A DNA stretch of 64,000 nucleotides from BOG-908 sp965198855 (lineage in GTDB: Bacteria; Pseudomonadota; Alphaproteobacteria; Acetobacterales; Acetobacteraceae): assembly GCA_965198855.1 (NCBI GenBank), contig CBDAPZ010000001.1, positions 1,364,001-1,428,000 on the forward strand. Direction: 5' to 3'. Made by a program: the position numbers and the translations under genes. Of this stretch, positions 25,439 through 33,944 are shown in pieces (position 1 is the first letter of the stretch; the number at the start of each line of letters is the position of its first letter). The notes beneath the pieces are model-generated. The model did not search any database. It was given only the letters and a program-made list of their open reading frames with translations, and was not told the origin of the DNA.

Positions 25439-26476
25439 CTAGAACGTTGCGATGATGTGGGGGAGTTCGATCGTGGTTCTGATGCCGGGGGCCGCGTCGC
25501 ACACGGAGGGTATGGCGTTGACGATGCGGTGGGCTGTCAGGCCCGGGGTGAAAGCGGGGTAGTCTTCTTTCGAGACGGGATAGGTGATGCGCACGTCCAT
25601 CGGTGTGTCGCCACGCACCTCGACGAGCCATCCGGAATCGAGAAGAGTCCAATCCTTGTCGATATCGGAGGTGCAATACCAGTTGGCGATGAAGCGCATG
25701 ATCGCTTTGCCTTTGTGCATGCCCTCCACCGTGATGCGCAAAGCACCGACACTGCCGGCGGGGATAAGGCCTGCTGCGATCTGCTTGTCGTTTTTGGCCA
25801 CGCCGAATTCGCCTTTGGCAACCACGTCGTCGAGCGGCATGCGCACGGCCTCTGCGATCTGAATGAGGGAGCCGCTGAAATCGATTTTCACATGCTCGAT
25901 CATGTGCGCGTTGAACTCTCGCGCAGGGGCGCCGAAGCCCATCATGTTGAAGATCATGTCGGGAGAATTGCGGCTCGTCATGTCCGCATATTCGTTGATG
26001 GTGAGGCAGTCGAACCGGCGCTGCTGCGCGATCAGAGGGATCGGCAGGGCTTCGGAGATGAAGCCCGGGCTGCTGCCCGTGGAGTGTATGGACGTGCCGC
26101 CTTCCTGGCAGGCTGCTTCGATGCGGGCGCGGTTCTCCGGCTTCATCGCGGCAGGATGGAGAAACTCGCCGCGCCCGGTGACGACATTCTTGCCTGATGC
26201 CAGGATGCGGCATACCTGGTCGAAGTCGGTATAGGCCTGCATGTAGACAACGCAATCGGCGGAAAGTGCGATGATCTCATCGACAGAGTCTGTCGCTTTT
26301 ATCCCGGTCTGAGTGCCAAGCCCAGCGAGTTCGCCGGCGTCTTTGCCGACTTTAGCTTTGGAAGTCACATACAGCCCGACCAGTTCCATCGACGGATGCT
26401 CGATGACAGTCCGCAGCGCCCGCGACCCCACATTACCCGTCGCCCACTGGATAACCTTATACAGCTTCCCCGCCAT
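25439..26476 (-). CDS. DapB-like NAD(P)-dependent dehydrogenase
   Basis: This 345-residue protein carries an N-terminal Rossmann domain of the dihydrodipicolinate reductase type (YKVIQWATGNVGSRALRTVI, then LVGLYVTSKAKVGKDAGELA). It is much longer than DapB (about 270) and lacks the DapB lysine-binding region. It belongs to the group annotated as NAD(P)H-dependent amine dehydrogenase or 2,4-diaminopentanoate dehydrogenase-like. HSTGSSPGFISEALPIPLIA is conserved in that group. The substrate is unknown. Two SDR genes lie upstream on the same strand beyond repeat copy F, which suggests a shared catabolic pathway. Confidence 0.8.
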   Translation of the reverse strand: MAGKLYKVIQWATGNVGSRALRTVIEHPSMELVGLYVTSKAKVGKDAGELAGLGTQTGIKATDSVDEIIALSADCVVYMQAYTDFDQVCRILASGKNVVTGRGEFLHPAAMKPENRARIEAACQEGGTSIHSTGSSPGFISEALPIPLIAQQRRFDCLTINEYADMTSRNSPDMIFNMMGFGAPAREFNAHMIEHVKIDFSGSLIQIAEAVRMPLDDVVAKGEFGVAKNDKQIAAGLIPAGSVGALRITVEGMHKGKAIMRFIANWYCTSDIDKDWTLLDSGWLVEVRGDTPMDVRITYPVSKEDYPAFTPGLTAHRIVNAIPSVCDAAPGIRTTIELPHIIATF

Positions 26477-26508
26477 GTGTTTTTTCCCTCTATCGATTCA
26501 GCGCCAGA

Positions 26509-26554
26509 ACACAAAAGTTTTTTTCTTCTTTTTTTTCTAAAAAGAAGTTCTTCC
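26509..26554 (+). repeat. A/T-rich hairpin repeat, copy F
   Basis: A forward copy with unusually long T runs (CAAAAGTTTTTTTC, CTTCTTTTTTTTCTAAAAAGAAG) ending one base before the SDR stop codon at 26555, between two minus-strand genes. Confidence 0.85.
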
Positions 26555-27334
26555 TCACTTGCCTGTATTCTCCGCCCCCATCCCGGAAAATCCGATCGAG
26601 TACCCACCATCCACTGGCAGAATAACCCCAGTAATATACGAAGCTTCGTCGCTCGCCAGAAACAGCGCAGCCGCAGCGATTTCGCGTGCAAGACCCCAGC
26701 GATCCATCGGTATACCGGGTAGCTTAAAAATACCGGGCGGCGGCTCGGGAAACTCCTCGGACTGCTTCACCAACCCCGTCCAAATGGTGCCAGGCGCGAC
26801 CGCATTGATCCGAATGTTGTCATGCGCGTAATCCAGTGCACCGGTGCGTGTCAGCTGGTTCACGCCGGCTTTGGCGGCGCCATAGATGCTATGATGTTTC
26901 CAGCCCACGACTGCCGAGGCGGAGGTGATGTTGACGATGGCGCCGCCACCGGTTTTCAGCATCGATATCACGCCGTATTTCATGCCGAGGAAAACACCCC
27001 TGATGTTGACGGCATGAACACGATCCCACGCCTCGAGTGTTTGTTCATGCAGCGGCGCCATGCCGCCGCCAAAGCCGGCATTGTTCACGAGTATGTCGAC
27101 GCGGCCGAATGTCCGCTCCGCCACGGCGATCATTTTCTGTATGTCGGTTTCCTGCGACACATCCACGTGCAAGGGTATCGCCGCCTCACCGATCGAAGCG
27201 GCCACGTCCTCCTGCTTGCCGCTGACATCGGCGCAGATCACCTTTGCACCTTCGGCCGCGAACATCGTCGCCATCGCTTTTCCCATGCCGGAGCCGGCGC
27301 CGGTGATGACGGCGATCTTGTTGTTCAAGCGCAT
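26555..27334 (-). CDS. SDR family oxidoreductase
   Basis: A classical short-chain dehydrogenase of 259 residues. The NAD(P) motif is TGAGSGMG near residue 11. NNAGFGGGM stabilises the central sheet. The catalytic residues are Ser in NITSASAVVG and Tyr-x3-Lys in HSIYGAAKAG. The C-terminal LPVDGGYSIGFSG is typical. GGAG stands about eleven bases before the ATG at 27334. The stop codon of the preceding SDR is 30 bases away, so both are probably one operon. Substrate unknown. Confidence 0.9.
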   Translation of the reverse strand: MRLNNKIAVITGAGSGMGKAMATMFAAEGAKVICADVSGKQEDVAASIGEAAIPLHVDVSQETDIQKMIAVAERTFGRVDILVNNAGFGGGMAPLHEQTLEAWDRVHAVNIRGVFLGMKYGVISMLKTGGGAIVNITSASAVVGWKHHSIYGAAKAGVNQLTRTGALDYAHDNIRINAVAPGTIWTGLVKQSEEFPEPPPGIFKLPGIPMDRWGLAREIAAAALFLASDEASYITGVILPVDGGYSIGFSGMGAENTGK

Positions 27335-27364
27335 GTTCTGTTTTCTCCCAAGCGCACCCACAGC

Positions 27365-28120
27365 CTACATCGGTGACACGTCGATGGTCGGTCTTATCTG
27401 CATGAGTGCAACGTTTGCGCGTGACGGCATCGTAAGCACGAATAATACAGCGTGGGCGATGTCGGCCGCCGCCATCACGCCCTCCTTGCCGACATGCTTC
27501 CTGATGGCATCCCGAAAATTTGGATCCGATATGCTTTCGGCGATTTCCGTCTGCGTCGCACCCGGCTCGATGATCGAAACGCGTATGCCTTCCGCGCCGA
27601 CCTCCTGGCGCAGACCCTCCGTAAGACCGGTCAAGCCGAATTTGCTCGTGGAATACGCGGCAAACAGGGCGGAAGAACGCCGGCCCGCCGTCGATGAGAT
27701 ATTGACGATATCGCCGGAACCCTGCGCACGCATCAGCCTCACCGCTGCCTTGCAGGTGTACAACGTGCCCATCAAGTTGATGTCGAGCACGCGACGCCAT
27801 AGCTCCATGGACAGACTATCCACGCCGCCAGCCTCGTTCACACCCGCAGAGTTGACGAGAATGTCGATCGTGCCGAATGCGGATGCCGCATCCTGAACGG
27901 CCTTGGTCGCATCGGCCTCGATCGCAACATCGCACGGCAGCGCAAGGCCCTGTGCGCCCGCCGCCTCGATGCGGGAGACCAGCGATGTCAGGCGGTCCTC
28001 GCGACGGCCGGATACACACACTGTAGCGCCGAATTCTGCCAGCGCGAGTGCCGTCGCTTCGCCTATGCCGGAAGATGCGCCGGTGACGAGGGCGATCTTT
28101 CCGGTGAGGGGTTTCGACAT
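27365..28120 (-). CDS. SDR family oxidoreductase
   Basis: A classical short-chain dehydrogenase of 251 residues with TGASSGIG, NSAGVNEAGG, Ser in NISSTAGRRSS and Tyr-x3-Lys in AAYSTSKFG. The basic residues in SGRRED after strand beta-2 suggest NADP preference. The C terminus (MPSRANVALMQIRPTIDVSP) is shaped like the YdfG/SDR25c group, which includes serine and 3-hydroxy-acid dehydrogenases. GGAG is nine bases before the chosen ATG. It is the first gene of the SDR pair. Confidence 0.9.
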   Translation of the reverse strand: MSKPLTGKIALVTGASSGIGEATALALAEFGATVCVSGRREDRLTSLVSRIEAAGAQGLALPCDVAIEADATKAVQDAASAFGTIDILVNSAGVNEAGGVDSLSMELWRRVLDINLMGTLYTCKAAVRLMRAQGSGDIVNISSTAGRRSSALFAAYSTSKFGLTGLTEGLRQEVGAEGIRVSIIEPGATQTEIAESISDPNFRDAIRKHVGKEGVMAAADIAHAVLFVLTMPSRANVALMQIRPTIDVSPM

Positions 28121-28150
28121 GCGAGGGGCTCCTTCGGCGTTTGAAGGAAG

Positions 28151-28188
28151 ATGTTCTTTTCTGAAGAAAAGAACCAAAAGACTTTTGT
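28151..28188 (-). repeat. A/T-rich hairpin repeat, copy G
   Basis: A reverse copy (GTTCTTTTCTGAAGAAAAGAAC, then CAAAAGACTTTTG) between the ammonia-lyase homologue and the first SDR gene, both on the minus strand. It is close to identical to copy I in the core. Confidence 0.88.
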
Positions 28189-28198
28189 TGTTTGGGGG

Positions 28199-29680
28199 TT
28201 AGATCGCCCAATCATCGCTGGTGCGAATGAGACTTTCCAGGGCTGCGATGTCGGGGGCCGTTGCGCGGTCTTCGGTGAGGGTGGGAACTCTAAGCCTTAT
28301 GGCCGCGTGGAGCTTGGCCATGGAGGGGCCCAGAACATTCGTGCGTAGATCGCAGGCTTGCGCCGCCACCATCATCTCGACCGCTATCAGCAGCCGCACA
28401 TGCTCCACAACCGTCGCGGCCTTGGCCACCACGGCGGGCGCCATGGTCGCGTAATCCTCCACCCCCTCGGCTGCAGGCAACACGACCGACGGCATCGGCA
28501 TGGCTGCATGCTGTATGCTGGCCACGAGTGCTGCGACCGTCTTCATGACAGGCGAGAAGCCACTTCGGCCGCCCTGAAGCGGAGACAGAAAGCGCGGCAA
28601 TCCGCTGTTGGCCGGCGACATCAACTGAATCACCCGCGCGCCGGCCATCGCCGCCAGGCGAGACAGCGCCAAGCCCAATCCTTCGAATGCAAGTGCAAGA
28701 TGGGTGACATCGAAATTCGCGTTGGCGAGCGCCGCCATGTCCTCAGCCAGAACGGCCGGGTTGTCGCCCGCACTATTGAGCTCGAGCTCCACTGCCTCCC
28801 GCGCGCGCGCCAATGCAATGTGCACACTGCCAAGCACCGGCGCCAGGCAGCGCAGGCTCAACGGATCCTGCAGCCGTCGTCCCATGCCTTCGGTTCCCGC
28901 CAGCAACGCGCTTAGGCGCTGCGCGGCTGCAGCCTGCCCAGGTGCCCCACGAAGCTCTGCTACGCGTGCATCAAGCGGCGAAAGATTGGCACCGAACCCC
29001 GCGCAGGATAAAGCGGCCGCAGCCAAAGCGGCATCGAAAAGCCGCGCACAATCCTGCACGACAAGCGCGCTATGCCCGACCGAAGCGGCGTTAGAAGAGA
29101 CCAACGCCAAGCCGTCTTTCAGGCCGAGCTGCGGCACGGCCAGTCCGGCCCGCGCAAGCGCCTCCGCACCAGGCAGAATCTCGCCCGCATATTCAGCCTC
29201 GCCCGAGCCCATCAGCACCGTTGCGATATGGGCCAATGGCGCCAAATCCGCTTCGCCGGTCGAGCCGATCAGCCGCATCGTGGGATGCACGTGAGCGTTC
29301 AACATCAACGCCAGCATCTGCACGGTCTGCGGCGCGGCCCCCGCACGGCCTGCTGCGAACCCGCCGAGACGCGCCGCCATGGTCGCGCGCACGATCTCGG
29401 TTGGCGCCAACGCGCCGGCACCGACGGAACGGGCGAGCCCCACACGCACTTGCCGTTCGTGGCCCTCCACCACGATGCTGGTATCGACGGCTGCGCCGAG
29501 GCCGGTGCTGACGCCGTAGATGGCGTCGCCACGCGCGGCAAGCATGGCAAGCACATCGTGGCCGGCGGTAATGCGCTCCAAAGCGCATGGTGCAAGGCTG
29601 ACTTTCACGTCGGCACACGCAATCTCTGCGATATCGCTGCAGCTCAGCCTGGCCGCACCAATCTCGATCGTGCGGGTCAT
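28199..29680 (-). CDS. HAL/PAL-family lyase homologue lacking the MIO triad
   Basis: This 493-residue protein is clearly in the aromatic amino acid ammonia-lyase superfamily: YGVSTGLGAAV with the usual Tyr at 55, DLAPLAHIATVLMGSGEAEY, LKDGLALVSSNAASVGHSAL and NSGLPRFLSPLQGG. In HAL and PAL an Ala-Ser-Gly triad placed directly before DLAPL cyclises to the MIO electrophile. Here residues 142-144 are Gly-Glu-Ala (codons 29257 to 29249), confirmed on the DNA. MIO therefore cannot form in the normal way, so the reaction is unlikely to be standard deamination. The gene is four bases after the cyclodeaminase-like gene in a three-gene operon. Confidence 0.9.
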   Translation of the reverse strand: MTRTIEIGAARLSCSDIAEIACADVKVSLAPCALERITAGHDVLAMLAARGDAIYGVSTGLGAAVDTSIVVEGHERQVRVGLARSVGAGALAPTEIVRATMAARLGGFAAGRAGAAPQTVQMLALMLNAHVHPTMRLIGSTGEADLAPLAHIATVLMGSGEAEYAGEILPGAEALARAGLAVPQLGLKDGLALVSSNAASVGHSALVVQDCARLFDAALAAAALSCAGFGANLSPLDARVAELRGAPGQAAAAQRLSALLAGTEGMGRRLQDPLSLRCLAPVLGSVHIALARAREAVELELNSAGDNPAVLAEDMAALANANFDVTHLALAFEGLGLALSRLAAMAGARVIQLMSPANSGLPRFLSPLQGGRSGFSPVMKTVAALVASIQHAAMPMPSVVLPAAEGVEDYATMAPAVVAKAATVVEHVRLLIAVEMMVAAQACDLRTNVLGPSMAKLHAAIRLRVPTLTEDRATAPDIAALESLIRTSDDWAI

Positions 29681-29684
29681 GCAA

Positions 29685-30686
29685 TCAGGCGAAACGAAGG
29701 CGTTGGCCGATACCACGCGCCTCGCCCTTCTCCAACATCGCGTGGCCAAGGGCGATGTCGGACAACGACAAGCCACGATGCCAGAACAGGATCGTCTCGT
29801 CCTCGCGCTCGCGGCCGGGCTTCAGTCCGGCTACGATCTGGCCCATTTCCGCATGCAGCGTTTCACGCGTCAGTTTGCCCGCATTCACATGCGCCCGCAG
29901 CGCACCGAAACGACCGGCATGCACCTGGCCCCAATCATCGACCACCAGCTTGCTCATCATGTCGGTCAGATCCAACTCGATAGCGCTCATGGTGCCATAA
30001 GGGATTACCAAAGCGCCGGGCTTGATCCAGGCGGTGCGCAGCATCGGCGCCGGTGCCTCCAGGCGCGATGCTTCGACCACGATGTCAGCGCCCTGAACGC
30101 AACTTTGCCAATCATCGGTGACGATGATCGGCCGGCCGAGATCGGCACGCAATTGTTCGGCAAAAGCATTGCGGCTTTCCGGCCTGCGGGAATGCACGCG
30201 TATCTCGTCGAAATGGAACAGATGATCGAGCAGGCGCACGTTCCAATAGGCGGTGCCGCGCGCACCGATATGGCCAAGGATCTTCGAGCCCTTTCGCGCA
30301 AGGTATTTCGCGCCGATGGCTGTCACGGCGCCGGTGCGCATGTCGGTGATGCCGCTCGCATCGAGAAAGGCGCGCGGCACGCCGGTGCGCGGATCGAACA
30401 GCAGCAGGATCGCAAGCTCGGAGGGAAGATCCTGCTTGTAGTTATCCACGAAGTCACCCACCACCTTCACACCGGCGGCATCCACCGGCGCCCGCAATGC
30501 ACCACGCAGAACATTGAAATGCCCATTCGCAACCCCAGGCTCGAGATGCATGCGCGGCTCGATCACAGCCTCGCCGCGGCCTTGCGTGGCGAGGCTGGAC
30601 TCGATTGCCGCGAGAATCTCGTCGTCGGTAAGTGCGATCTCCTCGATGTCGAGACGGTTCAGGTAGGAAATGTAGATAGGGCGCAT
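29685..30686 (-). CDS. Ornithine cyclodeaminase/mu-crystallin family protein
   Basis: This 333-residue NAD(P)-binding protein is of the OCD/mu-crystallin family. MHLEPGVANGHFNVLRGAL and VKVVGDFVDNYKQDLPS cover the substrate side. ILLLFDPRTGVPRAFLDASG and TDMRTGAVTAIGAKYLARKG are family signatures. The Rossmann part is LGHIGARGTAYWNVRLLDHL. Relatives convert ornithine to proline, reduce cyclic imines, or act in alanine and diaminopropionate chemistry, so the exact reaction is open. It lies six bases after the DUF885 gene and four bases before the lyase homologue, so translation is probably coupled. Confidence 0.88.
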   Translation of the reverse strand: MRPIYISYLNRLDIEEIALTDDEILAAIESSLATQGRGEAVIEPRMHLEPGVANGHFNVLRGALRAPVDAAGVKVVGDFVDNYKQDLPSELAILLLFDPRTGVPRAFLDASGITDMRTGAVTAIGAKYLARKGSKILGHIGARGTAYWNVRLLDHLFHFDEIRVHSRRPESRNAFAEQLRADLGRPIIVTDDWQSCVQGADIVVEASRLEAPAPMLRTAWIKPGALVIPYGTMSAIELDLTDMMSKLVVDDWGQVHAGRFGALRAHVNAGKLTRETLHAEMGQIVAGLKPGREREDETILFWHRGLSLSDIALGHAMLEKGEARGIGQRLRFA

Positions 30687-30692
30687 GCGAGC

Positions 30693-32561
30693 CTAGCCCT
30701 TTTGCACTGAGCGAATATGCGCGTCGATTGCCGTCGCCAGAACCGTCAGCGGTACGCCGCCCGTCTCCACGATCGCATCGTTGAACGATGCTTCGTCGAA
30801 CTTTCCCGCAAGCGCCGAGCGCGCATGATCACGCAGCCGTAATATCTCGTTATGCCCCATCTTGTAGCCGCAAGCCTGGCCCGGCATCACACAATACCGG
30901 TCCGTCTCGCTCGTCATCGCCGGCGCCGCGTTACCGGTTTCCGTCGACAGGAACTGCACGGTTTGCGCGCGCGACCAGCCCATCGCATGCAGACCGGTGT
31001 CGGCGACAAGCCGGCAGGCGCGGAATTGCTGCGCCTGCAGATATCCGATGCGGCCAAACGGATCACTGTCGTAAAGCCCATGCTCATCCACCAGCTGCTC
31101 CGCATACAGCGCCCAGCCTTCGACAAACGCGTTGAACCCCATCAGCGACATGATCTGCGGGATCTCCGCGTGGTGCTCGGCAAGATACGCACCCTGCCAG
31201 GTGTGGCCCGGTATGCCCTCATGCGCCGTCAATGTCGGCAACTGGAATTTCGGCCAGAGCTGCGTCGATTTTAGGTTCACGTAGTAGATGGCTGGGCGCG
31301 ACCCATCGAGCGCTGCGAAATTCATGTAGCCACGCGGCGCACCGTCCTGAATGTCCACCGGAACCCGCTTGACCATGACATCCGCACGCAGCTTCAGATG
31401 CGAGATCTGCGGCAGCAGCGGGCGGATATGCGCAATACGATCGTTCAGGTACGCGATCAGCGCAGCACGCCCGGTATCGTCATTCGAAAAGAGAAACCGC
31501 TTATCCTTGTTCAGGGCCTGCAAACGCTCACCGACGCTGCCTTGGGTCATGCCTTGCGCCTTCAGAAGCGTATCCAGCCGCGCCTTGATTGCTGCGTTCT
31601 GTTCCAGCCCAAGCTTATGAATATCCGCGGCCGAGTCGTTCGTGGTCGTGCCCATGCGCAAAGCCCAGGCATAGAAAGCGTCCCCATCGGGCAGAAGCTG
31701 AACGCCAGCTGTCGAAGGCGCATGTGCTGTCGCTTTAGCAAAGGCCGCAATCTGGCGATCGACTGCCGGATAAAGCTCGGTTTCCACGATCTTCGTGCAA
31801 CGGCCGGCCCAGTCTCCGGGCAGGCCGGCCGTCTTCGCGCGGGTTGCCAATGACATCACCAGCGGCTGCTGCGCTGCCGGCACGGCGCGAAAACCCTTGA
31901 GCTGTTCGAGTGTGGTTGCCGCAATGAAATCCGGTGGCATCACGCCGATGGCCGCGTCGGCTGTGCAGCGTGCGCTTTCCTGATCCACGACACGCGCAAA
32001 AGCCGAAACCCGCGCGAGATAGGCTTCCGAATCCGCCGAATCGTGCACCTGGTGGACGGAATTCAGGAATTCCGGCGTGCTGACGACGCTTCCACCCTGC
32101 TGGCTGATCACATAGGGCGTCGCACCGCCGTTGAAACCGGCCGATGGCCCCGTTCCATATCGAAACTGCGCGCCATCGATGCCACGCTCGGTCGCGTAGA
32201 GAACGGCATCGAAGCGGGTTTGGCTTGCGCCGGATAGTGCTGCCCGCTGCACCTGATGCAGCCGCTTTTGCATGCCTCGTACTTGGGCTGCCCATTTTGC
32301 GGCACCGGCTTCGGGCGCATCGCTCAGCTGGGATTTCAGCCCTGCCAGGGCGCCGTTATCTACGCCAAGCTGGGAGGCCTGCTCCGGTGTCAATACGAGC
32401 AGTTCATTGCTGAACGCCGACAGCAGCGTGTTGAAGGTCGATTCGCTTGTGCTATCGGCGCGTGCCGTATGAGGTGCTGCCGCGGCCAGCGCCGCGCTTG
32501 CAACGCCTTGCATCGCCTGCCGACGGGAAAGCGACGAAAATACGCTCATGTGCTGGCTCAT
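30693..32561 (-). CDS. Tat-exported DUF885 protein, predicted metallohydrolase
   Basis: A 622-residue protein with an N-terminal twin-arginine signal (SLSRRQAMQGVASAALAAAA, likely cut after the alanine-rich stretch near ARA), so it should act in the periplasm. The mature part is a DUF885 domain, a helical fold related to M32-type metallopeptidases. HEGIPGHTWQGAYL holds the probable zinc-binding HEGxPGH site. Substrate unknown; peptide or amide hydrolysis is likely. There are two possible starts, ATG 32561 and ATG 32549. It is the first gene of the operon with the cyclodeaminase-like and lyase-like genes. Confidence 0.88.
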   Translation of the reverse strand: MSQHMSVFSSLSRRQAMQGVASAALAAAAPHTARADSTSESTFNTLLSAFSNELLVLTPEQASQLGVDNGALAGLKSQLSDAPEAGAAKWAAQVRGMQKRLHQVQRAALSGASQTRFDAVLYATERGIDGAQFRYGTGPSAGFNGGATPYVISQQGGSVVSTPEFLNSVHQVHDSADSEAYLARVSAFARVVDQESARCTADAAIGVMPPDFIAATTLEQLKGFRAVPAAQQPLVMSLATRAKTAGLPGDWAGRCTKIVETELYPAVDRQIAAFAKATAHAPSTAGVQLLPDGDAFYAWALRMGTTTNDSAADIHKLGLEQNAAIKARLDTLLKAQGMTQGSVGERLQALNKDKRFLFSNDDTGRAALIAYLNDRIAHIRPLLPQISHLKLRADVMVKRVPVDIQDGAPRGYMNFAALDGSRPAIYYVNLKSTQLWPKFQLPTLTAHEGIPGHTWQGAYLAEHHAEIPQIMSLMGFNAFVEGWALYAEQLVDEHGLYDSDPFGRIGYLQAQQFRACRLVADTGLHAMGWSRAQTVQFLSTETGNAAPAMTSETDRYCVMPGQACGYKMGHNEILRLRDHARSALAGKFDEASFNDAIVETGGVPLTVLATAIDAHIRSVQKG

Positions 32562-32627
32562 CCAGGATTGGTGCCGGCGCTGCGGATCATGAGGCCGGCG
32601 TGCATGGCGTATGAGGCAATGGCGTGG

Positions 32628-32699
32628 TGGGTGCGGAGGGGGTCGAACCCTCGGCCATTCGATTAAAAGTCGAATGCTCTACCACTGAGCTACGCACCC
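32628..32699 (-). tRNA. tRNA-Lys (anticodon TTT)
   Basis: The 72-base cloverleaf reads GGGTGCG at the 5' acceptor arm and CGCACCC plus discriminator A at the 3' end. The D arm is GCTC...GAGC. The anticodon stem TTCGA/TCGAA encloses loop CTTTTAA with anticodon TTT. The T arm is GAGGG TTCGACC CCCTC. No CCA is encoded. It is on the same strand as the DUF885 operon, 66 bases before its start. Confidence 0.97.
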
Positions 32700-32796
32700 A
32701 CGGCGCGCGCCTCATACATGGTTTCGGAGCGTTGGGAAACACCCCTCGGCGGGCGCCCGCCGCGCGGCAGGCGTCCGTTTCAGGGTAACGAGAGCG

Positions 32797-33282
32797 TCAG
32801 GCCTCGGTGTCGGCCGCCACCCGCATCGTCTTGATGCGATCGGGGTTGTTGACGGTGCCGCCGCCGCCGGAGCCGCGCTTGATCTTGTCGATGAATTCCA
32901 TGCCTTCGGTCACCTGGCCCCAGATGGTGTATTGGCCATCGAGGTGCGGGGCGGGCGCGAACATGATGTAGAACTGGCTGTTGGCGCTGTTCGGATCACC
33001 GGTGCGCGCGGCGCCGACGGTGCCGCGAAGGAATTTCGCGGTGCGCGAGAACTCTGCGGGCAGGTTGCCGTGGGAGCTACCGCTGGTACCGGTGCCGGTG
33101 GGGTCGCCGCCCTGCGCCATGAAGCCCTCGATGACACGATGGAACGGCGTGCCATCGTAGAATTTCTCACGCGCCAGCATCTTCACCCGTTCGACGTGTT
33201 TCGGCGCCAGCTCAGGCTTCAGCTCGATGGTGACTTTGCCGGTCTCCAACTCCATGATCAGCGTATTCTCAGCATCAGCCAT
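32797..33282 (-). CDS. ppiB: Cyclophilin-type peptidyl-prolyl isomerase, cytoplasmic
   Basis: This 161-residue cyclophilin has no signal peptide and so acts in the cytoplasm on proline cis-trans isomerisation during folding. FYDGTPFHRVIEGFMAQGGD carries the catalytic Arg-Val and Phe; GTVGAARTGDPNSANSQFYI contains the conserved Asn-Ser-Gln-Phe block; YTIWGQVTEGMEFIDKI ends the fold. It is the last gene of the row gyrA-coaD-ppiA-ppiB, separated from ppiA by repeat copy H. Confidence 0.95.
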   Translation of the reverse strand: MADAENTLIMELETGKVTIELKPELAPKHVERVKMLAREKFYDGTPFHRVIEGFMAQGGDPTGTGTSGSSHGNLPAEFSRTAKFLRGTVGAARTGDPNSANSQFYIMFAPAPHLDGQYTIWGQVTEGMEFIDKIKRGSGGGGTVNNPDRIKTMRVAADTEA

Positions 33283-33319
33283 ATGTTTGTTCCTTTTGCT
33301 AGGGTGTGCCGGATCCAGA

Positions 33320-33365
33320 ACACAAAAGTCTTTTGCTTCTTTTCTTCAGAAAAGAAGTGTCTTCC
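33320..33365 (+). repeat. A/T-rich hairpin repeat, copy H
   Basis: A forward copy (CACAAAAGTCTTTTGC, CTTCTTTTCTTCAGAAAAGAAG) in the 83-base gap between two cyclophilin genes on the same strand. It represents the consensus form. Confidence 0.88.
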
Positions 33366-33941
33366 TTATGGTTCGTCCGAAGCCAGCCGCATCTTCACGA
33401 TATGATCAGGGTCCGCGACCTTGCCATTGTCTTCCGGATCGCCGCGCTTGATCTTGTCCACATTATCCATGCCGGAAATCACGTTACCCCAGATGGCATA
33501 ATTGCCATCAAGCGTGTCTTTCGGCCCGAACATGATGAAGAACTGGCTGTTCGCGCTATCCGGATCCGCTGAGCGGGCGGCGCCGAGTGTGCCGCGCAGG
33601 AAGTGTGCGGTGTTGGTAAACTCGGCGGGCACATCGGGGTATTTGCTGTGGCCCATGCCAGTGCCGGTCGGGTCTCCGCCTTGTGCCATGAAGCCGTCGA
33701 TTACGCGATGAAAGGGCGTGCCGTCATAGAAGTGCTCGTGGCAGAGTTTCTTCACCCTTTCAACGAATTTGGGCGCTAGATCCGGGCGCAGGCGGATCAC
33801 CACGCGGCCGGAGGTGAGATCGAGATAGATCGTGTTGTTCGGGTCGATCGGGGCAGGTTTCATGTCGGGCACGTCTTGCGCGTGCACCTGCGACATGATT
33901 GCGCCAGCCGCAAGCGTTGTCAGCAGCATTCGCCTCAGCAT
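33366..33941 (-). CDS. ppiA: Cyclophilin-type peptidyl-prolyl isomerase, exported
   Basis: This 191-residue cyclophilin has a cleavable signal peptide (MLRRMLLTTLAAGAIMSQ, cleavage probably after VHA), so it folds periplasmic proteins. Catalytic motifs are FYDGTPFHRVIDGFMAQGGD and GTLGAARSADPDSANSQFFI. It is a paralogue of the adjacent cytoplasmic cyclophilin. It starts three bases after coaD ends, so it is in the gyrA-coaD transcription unit. Confidence 0.95.
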   Translation of the reverse strand: MLRRMLLTTLAAGAIMSQVHAQDVPDMKPAPIDPNNTIYLDLTSGRVVIRLRPDLAPKFVERVKKLCHEHFYDGTPFHRVIDGFMAQGGDPTGTGMGHSKYPDVPAEFTNTAHFLRGTLGAARSADPDSANSQFFIMFGPKDTLDGNYAIWGNVISGMDNVDKIKRGDPEDNGKVADPDHIVKMRLASDEP

Positions 33942-33944
33942 TCT

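Noticed and set aside
32610..32762. Short inverted repeats around tRNA-Lys (TATGAGGC/GCCTCATA) and a 16-bp palindrome at 32747
   Set aside because: An eight-base match is weak at this distance and the GC-only palindrome is not rare in such DNA; no integrase or attachment-site duplication is near.
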